Below are positions 6,456 through 12,783 of a stretch of DNA of 12,783 nt, one piece after another. The number at the start of each line of letters is the position of its first letter. The stretch's first letter is position 1. Below the pieces are notes generated by a model. That model did no database searches, was not told where the DNA came from, and saw nothing but the letters and a program-made list of their open reading frames with translations. The position numbers were made by a program, and so were the translations under genes. The stretch comes from Candidatus Staskawiczbacteria bacterium. GTDB taxonomy: Bacteria; Patescibacteriota; Minisyncoccia; Minisyncoccales; Staskawiczbacteraceae. Location of the stretch: assembly GCA_016866675.1 (NCBI GenBank), contig VGLO01000018.1:1-12783 (forward strand). The letters run 5' to 3'.

Positions 6456-6461
6456 AGCTAA

Positions 6462-7718
6462 ATGGATAAAATACCAGTTAAAAATCTAGATAAGCTCCCG
6501 AAAACTGCGGGGGTGTATTTTTTCTATGCAAAAAAAGATCTTATTTATATAGGAAAAGCCATAAATATCAAAGACCGAGTAAAAAATCACTTCCATCAGC
6601 CTTCTTATAGAGATAACTTATTTATAGATAAGGTCACAAAGATAGATTTTATTGAAACTAATTCAGAAATTGAGGCATTGGTACTAGAGGCAAACTTAAT
6701 CAAAAAACACCTGCCAAAGTTTAACGTTGTATGGAGAGACGACAAAAATTATTTTTACGTGGCAATCGATCATAATCAAAATGGAATACCCTATGTTTTC
6801 ATAACACATCAAATTCATAAATCTAAAACCTTACATATTAAATCTAGCGCAATTGGTCCATTCGTAGAGGGTAATGCAATAAAAAAAGTTTTGAAATTCC
6901 TGAGAAAAGTTTTTCCTTTTTATACATCAAAAAACCATCCAAAACAAAAATGCACATGGTGTCACTTGGACTTGTGCCCAGGACCTAATCCAGACATTAA
7001 AGATTATAAAAATAATTTAAAAAAACTTTCTTTAATTCTTCAGGGAAAGAGAAAAAGTGTTTTAAGCTCTCTAAAAAAAGAGATGCATAATCTGTCAAAA
7101 GAGAAAAATTTTGAGGAAGCTGGAAAAATAAGAGATAAGATTTTTGCTTTAGAAAGAGTAATGGAACATACAAAGGTAATCTCAAATGAAATAACCCATG
7201 CTAAATGGTTAAAAACTCAGGAAGAATTGAGAGAAATATTAGATTTTGATAGTAAAATATCAAGAATTGAGTGTTATGACATTTCAAATATTCATGGGAA
7301 AAATGCCACCGGATCCATGATAGTTTTTGAAGATGGAAATCCAGTAAAAAGTCAATACAAAAAGTTTCGCATTAAGATGAAAAATGAGCCTAATGACATT
7401 GCAATGCTAAAAGAAGTCTTACAAAGAAGATTTTCCCATGAAGATTGGACTCTACCAGAAGTTATTTTAATTGATGGGGGAATAGCGCAACTAAATATAG
7501 CTATTAATACAATAAATAAACCAAAAAATGTACGAGTGATTTCTATTGCCAAGGGCAAGCAAGAATTATTTATTGAAGGAAAAAAGAATCAAATACCATT
7601 AAAAGAATTACGTCAAGATGTTTATAATCTAGTAAAACACTTAGATGATGAGGCTCACCGATTTGCTGTCACCTATCATAAAAGTCTCAGGAAAAAATCT
7701 CTTGGTCTTAACAATTGA
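6462..7718 (+). CDS. uvrC: excinuclease ABC subunit C (UvrC), short form
   Basis: The incision nuclease of nucleotide excision repair, which cuts both sides of a lesion in the UvrB-DNA complex. Seen: an N-terminal GIY-YIG nuclease (GVYFFY at 17-22, YIGKA with Y29, R39, E71/E76); a UVR motif for UvrB binding (about 203-233); and an RNase H-like nuclease with D273 (CYDISN), D338 (LIDGG) and H399 (DEAHRFA). At 418 residues it stops about 19 residues after the last catalytic motif, so the C-terminal double helix-hairpin-helix of typical UvrC (about 600 aa) is missing. The Cys region reads CTWCHLDLC (164-172) then GPNP: three Cys with unusual spacing and no final GPC Cys, so an Fe-S cluster like that of E. 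coli UvrC is doubtful. The stop is clean, with no sign of a frameshift. Confidence 0.97.
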   Translation: MDKIPVKNLDKLPKTAGVYFFYAKKDLIYIGKAINIKDRVKNHFHQPSYRDNLFIDKVTKIDFIETNSEIEALVLEANLIKKHLPKFNVVWRDDKNYFYVAIDHNQNGIPYVFITHQIHKSKTLHIKSSAIGPFVEGNAIKKVLKFLRKVFPFYTSKNHPKQKCTWCHLDLCPGPNPDIKDYKNNLKKLSLILQGKRKSVLSSLKKEMHNLSKEKNFEEAGKIRDKIFALERVMEHTKVISNEITHAKWLKTQEELREILDFDSKISRIECYDISNIHGKNATGSMIVFEDGNPVKSQYKKFRIKMKNEPNDIAMLKEVLQRRFSHEDWTLPEVILIDGGIAQLNIAINTINKPKNVRVISIAKGKQELFIEGKKNQIPLKELRQDVYNLVKHLDDEAHRFAVTYHKSLRKKSLGLNN

Positions 7719-7743
7719 TATTTTTTGAAATTTATGCTATACT
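7715..7743 (+). promoter_or_regulatory. promoter of the four-helix membrane protein, near-leaderless
   Basis: TTGATA (7715-7720, 5/6), a 17-base spacer, TATACT (7738-7743, 5/6). The -35 overlaps the uvrC TGA stop. Predicted start is near 7750, about 7 bases before the ATG at 7757; an in-frame TTG lies at 7751, almost on the predicted start. Confidence 0.65.
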
Positions 7744-7756
7744 TTGGTTATTGATT

Positions 7757-8146
7757 ATGGTAAAAAAGTTAGTAGGTCAAATTTTAGCAAGTTTATTAGG
7801 TCTCTGGTTAGCTGTATTATTTATCCCCGATGTAAGTATCGTATTGCTAGAAAGCTCTAACTTCTTTGGCATTTCGCTAAACTCAATATGGCAAATTTAC
7901 TTAATACTCTCAGTTACCCTAGGATTTCTTAACTTTTTCTTAAAACCTCTTTTAAATTTAATAACTCTTCCACTAAGAATCATTACTCTTGGACTCTTTG
8001 GATTTTTAATTAATATATCATTCGTTTGGGCTATAGATATAATGTTTGAGGAATTTTCAACTCCATTAGTATATCCACTGTTACTTACAACTTTTACAAT
8101 ATCTGTACTAAGTATAATATTTTCAATAGTATTAAGAGAAGAATAA
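7757..8146 (+). CDS. phage holin family 4-like membrane protein
   Basis: A 129-residue integral membrane protein with about four predicted helices (roughly 5-25, 43-62, 70-95 and 104-126). The central stretch LGFLNFFLKPLLNLITLPLR followed by ITLGLFGFLIN is the typical core of the holin-superfamily-IV membrane family (Pfam PF04020 as I recall it), widespread in bacterial chromosomes and of unknown role outside phages. The longest frame starts at a TTG (7715) overlapping the uvrC stop; I prefer ATG 7757 because the upstream 14 codons lie inside a strong promoter and the family normally begins with a short basic N-terminus (MVKKLVGQ) before the first helix. No Shine-Dalgarno. No phage genes are adjacent, so a lysis role is unlikely. 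Confidence 0.85.
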   Translation: MVKKLVGQILASLLGLWLAVLFIPDVSIVLLESSNFFGISLNSIWQIYLILSVTLGFLNFFLKPLLNLITLPLRIITLGLFGFLINISFVWAIDIMFEEFSTPLVYPLLLTTFTISVLSIIFSIVLREE

Positions 8147-8204
8147 TAATATAGAGTGAAATTCTAAGGTTTAAAACCAAAGATATAAACTCAATAAGCG
8201 AGAC

Positions 8205-8420
8205 TTGAACCAAATACTAATTTACGCGCAAATTGCAATTTCTATAATTTTAATTGTATTAATAGCATTACAACAAAGAGGAGCTGCCTTGGGCGGAGCT
8301 TTTGGTGGGGGAGGAGAATTTTATTCATCAAGAAGAGGCATACAAAAAAATATATACTATGCTACAATAGTGGTAGCAGGACTCTTTATTGCTCTAGGTG
8401 TTTTAGTACTAGTAGTTTAA
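8205..8420 (+). CDS. secG: preprotein translocase subunit SecG
   Basis: A 71-residue small subunit of the SecYEG inner-membrane protein-export channel. Seen: helix 1 (about 4-22), the QQRGAALGGAFGGGGEF loop (23-39) that corresponds to the QQ..G.GLGAAFGGG signature of SecG, a basic stretch SRRGIQK, and helix 2 (about 52-70). Length is normal. The start is TTG at 8205: there is no in-frame ATG before the upstream stop and none later in the frame. No clear Shine-Dalgarno or promoter; it follows the membrane protein after 58 bases and may be in the same transcript. The gap holds only a short GGTTT-A-AAACC palindrome (8168-8178). Confidence 0.92.
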   Translation: MNQILIYAQIAISIILIVLIALQQRGAALGGAFGGGGEFYSSRRGIQKNIYYATIVVAGLFIALGVLVLVV

Positions 8421-8457
8421 ATAATAGATTAAACATTTTAAACCAAAAAAGCAGAAG

Positions 8458-10458
8458 ATGATCTCTAAATTTCCTCGTTTCTCTCAGTGGAAACAAATTT
8501 TTAAAGTACTTTCAAAAAAGGAACAAACAATTTTTTTGACCCTTTTTGCTATTTGTTTAATTTCTTTAATAACTCTTTTAACAAGTTTTTACATTAGCCA
8601 CACAAAAATTGTATCTGCTATTGGAGGCAGTTACAACGAGGGCGTTGTTGGCCAACCGCGACTTATTAACCCTATATATGGTGAAACCAACGACATTGAT
8701 AGAACATTAATTGCTCTTACATTTTCTTCTATTACAACTTATGATGGTAATGGAAAAATAATAAATGACTTAGCAGAAGATGTTAATATATCAACAGACG
8801 GAAAAATATACGAAGTAAAGTTAAAAGAAGATGCTTATTGGCATGACGGAAAAAAACTAACAGCCGATGATATTGTTTTTACAATCAAAACAATACAAAA
8901 TTCAGATTACAAAAGTCCCCTTAGGGCTAATTGGCTTGATGTTGATGTTCAAAAAACATCAAGTGACACTGTTAGATTTATTTTACGAACCCCCTACAAT
9001 TCATTTATTGAGAGTCTAACTGTAAAAATACTGCCAAAACACATTTGGGAGAAAATTTCTCCAGAAAACTTTTCTCTATCTCCCTACAACTTACAACCGG
9101 TAGGATCTGGCCCCTATAAGTTTGATAATATAAAGCAAAACTCAAATGGATTGGTACGAAGTATTTATTTTACATCAAACCGAAAATACCATAACCAAAC
9201 TTCATACATAACAAATTTATCCATTCAGTTCTTTCCAAATAAAGAAGATTTAATTAAAGCAGTTAACAACGGTAAAATAGATGGTTTTGCCTTATCCGCC
9301 CTAGATGACAATCAAAAATTCGCAGAAGAAAAAGTAAGACAGGGATGGTCTTCTGAAGGCAAGTTTTCTATTTATTCTCTTTTAATGCCAAGGTACTTTG
9401 CTGTTTTTTTCAATGAGCATAAGACCTCTCTTTTCTTTGATATAAATATGAGAAAAGCAATGACATATTCAGTCAATAAAGATGAATTAATAGAAAAAGT
9501 AAACAAAGAAATAAAAAATGGCGCCACAAAAGTTGATTCGCCAATATTGTCAGATTTTTTTAATTTCCAAGACCCCACAGATGTAATTGGATATAATATT
9601 GATTCAGCAAAAACATTACTTGATAAAACAGGATTCAAAGATAATGGTTCAGGTCAAAGAGAAAAACCAATATCAAAACAACAAGCATTTCAATTTAAAG
9701 CCTATCTTAAAGTAGGCTCAACAGGAAACGAGGTGACCCAACTGCAATCGTGCTTGGCAAGACTAGATGAAAAATTTGCTACAATGATAAAAGATGAGGT
9801 TTCAGGAAAATATACAATACTTACGGAAAATGCCGTCACAGAGTTTCAAAAACAATACTTTCCAAACTTAAATTCAACTGGAGAAACAGGGTCATCAACA
9901 AGACAGAAGTTAAATGAGTTGTGCTTTACTCAAACTCCGAATTCACAACCCTTAAGGTTTACGCTTACAACTGTAAATCAACCACAAATGATAATTCTTG
10001 CCAATATCTTAAAAGATTATTGGCAGGCAGTTGGAGCCTCAGTTGAGATTAATGCTTTATCGGTCACAGAATTAAAACCTGTAATAAAAAACAGAAGCTA
10101 TGAGGCACTATTATATGGAGAAGCGCTAGGGTCTGAAATTGATTTGTATCCTTTCTGGCATTCTTCACAAGTAATAGACCCAGGACTCAATCTTTCATAT
10201 TACGAAAATAAGAATGCAGATAAATTATTAAAAGAAGCGAGAGAAACACTTAACCCTTTAACAAAAGTTCAAAAATATGAAAGCCTTCAACAAATGATAC
10301 TTTCAGACAACCCTGCCCTATTCTTATATAATCCAAACTATATTTATTGGGTTTCTCGAAAAATAAATGGCATTAATACAGAAAAAATTATTGACCCAGC
10401 GAAAAGATTCTCAAATATCTCAAGCTGGTACATAAAAACTAAAAGAATATGGAACTAG
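8458..10458 (+). CDS. family 5 solute-binding protein with inserted peptidoglycan-binding domain
   Basis: A 666-residue extracytoplasmic protein resembling oligopeptide-binding proteins of ABC transporters (SBP_bac_5 type). It has one N-terminal membrane segment (about 25-46), with no lipobox Cys seen, so it is probably anchored by an uncleaved signal anchor. Family features: YNEGVVGQPRLINPIYG (59-75), DGKKLTADDIVFTI (130-143), PVGSGPYKF (214-222), MRKAMTYSVNKDELI (331-345) and the C-terminal lobe FTLTTVNQP (501-509) onward. Unusual: residues about 412-492 interrupt the conserved loop after TGFKDNGSGQREKP and read as a PG_binding_1-like module (LKVGSTGNEVTQLQSCL ... ENAVTEFQKQYFPN ... GSSTRQKLNELCF). 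The family-5 fold resumes directly after. No permease or ATPase gene is nearby. No strong Shine-Dalgarno; the stop overlaps the next start by 10 bases. Confidence 0.92.
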   Translation: MISKFPRFSQWKQIFKVLSKKEQTIFLTLFAICLISLITLLTSFYISHTKIVSAIGGSYNEGVVGQPRLINPIYGETNDIDRTLIALTFSSITTYDGNGKIINDLAEDVNISTDGKIYEVKLKEDAYWHDGKKLTADDIVFTIKTIQNSDYKSPLRANWLDVDVQKTSSDTVRFILRTPYNSFIESLTVKILPKHIWEKISPENFSLSPYNLQPVGSGPYKFDNIKQNSNGLVRSIYFTSNRKYHNQTSYITNLSIQFFPNKEDLIKAVNNGKIDGFALSALDDNQKFAEEKVRQGWSSEGKFSIYSLLMPRYFAVFFNEHKTSLFFDINMRKAMTYSVNKDELIEKVNKEIKNGATKVDSPILSDFFNFQDPTDVIGYNIDSAKTLLDKTGFKDNGSGQREKPISKQQAFQFKAYLKVGSTGNEVTQLQSCLARLDEKFATMIKDEVSGKYTILTENAVTEFQKQYFPNLNSTGETGSSTRQKLNELCFTQTPNSQPLRFTLTTVNQPQMIILANILKDYWQAVGASVEINALSVTELKPVIKNRSYEALLYGEALGSEIDLYPFWHSSQVIDPGLNLSYYENKNADKLLKEARETLNPLTKVQKYESLQQMILSDNPALFLYNPNYIYWVSRKINGINTEKIIDPAKRFSNISSWYIKTKRIWN

Positions 10459-11453
10459 ACAAATCAAACATGAGACAAGTAATTATTGATTCAGCAAATC
10501 AGCTAAAAGAGGGTTTGGATTTGGCAAAAGACATCAGTTTTGATGGTTCACCAGCTGGCGGATTTAAAAATGTTGTTGTTTTTGGTATTGGGGGGTCTGC
10601 AATGCCAGTTGATGTTTTAAACAGCACAGTACAAACAAAAATACCCGTATATATTCACAGAGACTATGACTTGCCTGAATTTGTAGACAAAGAAAGTCTT
10701 TTAATTTTTATTTCTTATTCAGGAAACACAGAAGAGGTTATTTCATCAATTAATAAGGCTTTATCAAAAAAAATAACATCTGCAGTTGGAATTTCTTCTG
10801 GAGGTAAATTGGAAGAATTGTGCAAAGAAAATAATTTACCTTTTGTTAAGGTTCCCGCTGGAATTCAGCCAAGGTCTGCCACTGGCTACCTATTCTCTGT
10901 TTTAGTAAAAATATTATCAAACTCATCTATTATTGATGATGTTTCAGACCAAATTATAGAAACTTCTACTGGCCTTCAAAAAATAATTTCAGAATTAGAA
11001 GAAGAGGGCAAGGCTTTAGCAAAAAAGTTACTAAATAAAGTGCCAATTGTTTACAGTTCAGATAAATACAAAGAAATATCTAGAATTTGGAAAATAAAGT
11101 TTAATGAAAACTCAAAGATTCCCTCATTTTGCAACTATTTCCCAGAATTAAATCACAACGAAATGGTTGGTTTTTCTGAAGTTAAAAATAATGATAAATT
11201 TTATTTTATTATAATCAAAGACAAAAAAGACCACGAAAGAAATAAAAAAAGAATGGACCTTTTTTCATCGCTACTAAAAGAAAGAGGTTCAGAAACCTAC
11301 TTTGTTAATATAAAAGAAGGTTCTGAAATTTATAAAGTTTTTTCAACATTGCTATTAGGAGATTGGGTTTCATACTACCTTGCTCTTGAAAAAAATATTG
11401 ATCCAACTCCAGTCCAAATGGTCGAAGAATTCAAGGAACTACTAAAAAATTAA
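10449..11453 (+). CDS. bifunctional phosphoglucose/phosphomannose isomerase
   Basis: A 334-residue cytosolic isomerase of the archaeal/bacterial PGI/PMI family, interconverting glucose-6-P or mannose-6-P with fructose-6-P. Seen: an N-terminal SIS sugar-phosphate-binding domain with FGIGGSAMPVD (45-55), SYSGNTEE (89-96) and PRSATGYLFS (141-150); a C-terminal bact-PGI_C-like domain with PELNHNEMVGF (232-242), holding the conserved Glu/His region; and a DPTPVQMVEEFK end (318-329) with the conserved Lys. Length fits the family. It starts inside the last codons of the solute-binding gene (10-base overlap), so translation is probably coupled; no Shine-Dalgarno is seen. Specificity for glucose versus mannose cannot be read from sequence. 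Confidence 0.93.
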   Translation: MELDKSNMRQVIIDSANQLKEGLDLAKDISFDGSPAGGFKNVVVFGIGGSAMPVDVLNSTVQTKIPVYIHRDYDLPEFVDKESLLIFISYSGNTEEVISSINKALSKKITSAVGISSGGKLEELCKENNLPFVKVPAGIQPRSATGYLFSVLVKILSNSSIIDDVSDQIIETSTGLQKIISELEEEGKALAKKLLNKVPIVYSSDKYKEISRIWKIKFNENSKIPSFCNYFPELNHNEMVGFSEVKNNDKFYFIIIKDKKDHERNKKRMDLFSSLLKERGSETYFVNIKEGSEIYKVFSTLLLGDWVSYYLALEKNIDPTPVQMVEEFKELLKN

Positions 11454-11468
11454 AAACTCTAGATCCTC

Positions 11469-11484
11469 TACCTACTATTAGGTA
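11469..11484. repeat. inverted repeat between the isomerase gene and rnj
   Basis: TACCTA-CTAT-TAGGTA, six-base arms around four bases. It is flanked by two copies of the palindrome TCTAGA at 11458-11463 and 11499-11504. There is no T-tract after the hairpin, so it is not a typical terminator. It could be an operator or an RNA hairpin in the rnj leader. No convincing promoter is seen in this 65-base gap. Confidence 0.35.
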
Positions 11485-11518
11485 AGTATTTTAAAGATTC
11501 TAGATACTCATAAAAATT

Positions 11519-12783
11519 ATGTTTACACAAAATAAAAAACCCACGAGACAATCTCATGGTACACGCAGTGGCACATCTAAAGGCCAAGGCACAAGAAAAG
11601 TCACTTCAGAGCATAGCTCAGGATTTTTTGAGCCAACAAAAACTTTAGATAATCAAGACAAAATAGAAAATGCACTAAAAATTATCCCTCTCGGGGGATG
11701 CGAAGAAGTTGGAAGAAACATGACCGTTTTTGAATACGGTCAGGATATTGTAATTCTGGATATGGGAATTCAATTCCCAGAAGAAGATATGCCCGGAATT
11801 GATTATATTATTCCAAATACAGAATATTTGAAGGGTAAAGAAAAAAGAATTAAGGCTGTAATATTTTCACACGGACACTTAGACCATATTGGAGCTGCCC
11901 CAATTTTACTAAAAAAATTAGGAAATCCTTTGATTATAGGTAGACCGCTTACTATTGAAATGATAAAGCACCGAGTTGAAGATTTTGACAGAAACAGCTC
12001 TAAAAAATTAAATGTTCAATACATTAAAGGATTAGAAGAAGTCCATAAACTAGGAAACTTTACATTAAAGTTTTTTCAAATTGACCACGCCATTATGGAT
12101 GCAGTTGGAGTTATTTTGGAAACCCCAAATGGCACTGTAATTCATCCAGGAGATTGGACAATTGAAAAAAGCCCTATTGGCAGAAAAGAGCTAGAATACA
12201 CACATCTGCAAAATCTTACAAAGCCAACAATTTTAATGTTGGAATCTTTGGGATCTCTGAATACAAAAAAACAAGTGACGGAAGAAGAAATGTTAAAAAA
12301 CCTGCACATGCTAATTGGAAAAGCTCCCGGCAGGACAATTATTGCCACATTTTCTTCTCAAACTGAAAGAATAAAGCAGATTTTGGAATTTGCTGTAAAA
12401 AATAATAAGAAAGTTGCATTAGACGGGTTTTCAATGAAGCTTAATATAGAGTTGGTTGAAAAGTTAGGTTATGTGAAACTTCCAAAAGGAGCCATTATTC
12501 CTATAGACAAAACCCACGAATATCCAGACAATAATATTATTGTAATTTGCACTGGAGCACAGGGAGAAGAAAGAGCAGCTCTAAGCAGAATTGTCACTGG
12601 AAACCATAGATTCATTAAAATTAAAAAAGAAGATACCGTAATATTCTCCTCATCTGTAATTCCCGGAAACGAAAGAACAGTGCAAAGATTAAGAGACAAT
12701 CTATATAGGTTATCTGACAATGTTTATCATTCAGATATAATTGATGTCCATATTTCAGGTCACAGCAACAGAGATGGAATCAA
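11519..12783 (+). CDS. rnj: ribonuclease J, 3' end beyond window
   Basis: A metallo-beta-lactamase/beta-CASP ribonuclease acting in mRNA decay and rRNA 5' maturation. 421 codons are visible and the frame is open to the window end (full proteins are typically 550 or more). Seen: a polar, basic, probably disordered N-terminus (1-48); PLGGCEEVGRNM (57-68); HGHLDH with H118, H120, D122 and H123 as metal ligands; H190; GDW with D212; the beta-CASP region with TFSSQTERI (277-285), GFSM (303-306) and TGAQGE (345-350); IPGNE (381-385); and SGH with H415. Where many RNase J proteins have SDSTN or SDATN, this one has LESLGSLN (241-248), a departure at a conserved loop. ATG start without Shine-Dalgarno; 65 bases after the isomerase stop. 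Confidence 0.96.
   Translation, partial: MFTQNKKPTRQSHGTRSGTSKGQGTRKVTSEHSSGFFEPTKTLDNQDKIENALKIIPLGGCEEVGRNMTVFEYGQDIVILDMGIQFPEEDMPGIDYIIPNTEYLKGKEKRIKAVIFSHGHLDHIGAAPILLKKLGNPLIIGRPLTIEMIKHRVEDFDRNSSKKLNVQYIKGLEEVHKLGNFTLKFFQIDHAIMDAVGVILETPNGTVIHPGDWTIEKSPIGRKELEYTHLQNLTKPTILMLESLGSLNTKKQVTEEEMLKNLHMLIGKAPGRTIIATFSSQTERIKQILEFAVKNNKKVALDGFSMKLNIELVEKLGYVKLPKGAIIPIDKTHEYPDNNIIVICTGAQGEERAALSRIVTGNHRFIKIKKEDTVIFSSSVIPGNERTVQRLRDNLYRLSDNVYHSDIIDVHISGHSNRDGI

Noticed and set aside
7757..8146. Prophage remnant suggested by the holin-like protein
   Set aside because: This membrane family is common on chromosomes outside phages, and no endolysin, integrase, att repeat or other phage gene is in the window.
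8147..8204. Small RNA or terminator between the membrane protein and secG
   Set aside because: Only an 11-base GGTTTAAAACC palindrome is present, with no T-tract and no long stem.
9372..9638. 88-codon minus-strand frame inside the solute-binding gene
   Set aside because: Antisense shadow; the sense frame matches the family-5 fold throughout.
12142..12720. Two minus-strand frames inside rnj
   Set aside because: Antisense to conserved RNase J motifs and without start signals.

Overview
The window is AT-rich bacterial DNA, compact, with gaps all under 200 bases. The gene set and several protein forms suggest a small-genome bacterium of the Candidate Phyla Radiation / Patescibacteria type. The hints are a short UvrC without its C-terminal helix-hairpin-helix part, a membrane-anchored oligopeptide-binding-like protein with a peptidoglycan-binding domain inserted in it, an archaeal-style phosphoglucose/phosphomannose isomerase, an RNase J with a disordered N-terminus, and core genes that mostly lack Shine-Dalgarno sequences. 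This assignment is inference; no rRNA or marker phylogeny is available here.

Left half (1-6351), all minus strand. Read in the direction of transcription, it runs: a 60-residue unknown protein with its own terminator; uvrA; a 134-residue unknown protein with a terminator; groES-groEL with a terminator; a small HAD-like protein with a terminator; and at the very edge a possible start of a zinc-ribbon-like protein. Four intrinsic terminators are visible, and at three of them (after groEL, after the 134-residue gene and after the 60-residue gene) a sigma-70-like promoter for the next gene begins at or just after the T-tract. The groESL promoter carries a perfect 8+1+8 palindrome over its -10/start region instead of a CIRCE element.

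Right half (6462-12783), all plus strand: uvrC, a four-helix membrane protein of the phage-holin-IV-like family, secG, a family-5 solute-binding protein, a bifunctional sugar-phosphate isomerase overlapping it by 10 bases, and rnj (RNase J), cut by the window end. No convincing intrinsic terminator was found here. uvrC and the membrane protein have promoters so close to their start codons that the mRNAs should be leaderless or nearly so.

Functionally this is mostly housekeeping: protein folding (GroEL/ES), nucleotide excision repair (UvrA and UvrC back to back; UvrB not present), secretion (SecG), envelope or uptake (solute-binding protein), sugar phosphate metabolism and RNA processing. Three small genes (HAD-like, 134 aa, 60 aa) stand apart. 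Each has a strong Shine-Dalgarno sequence, and they use CGN arginine codons that GroEL avoids completely. I see no CRISPR array, transposase, tRNA or rRNA. Nothing here proves a new multi-gene system. The best leads are the nested peptidoglycan-binding domain, the non-CIRCE operator candidate at groESL, and the split in translation-start signals between core and small accessory genes.
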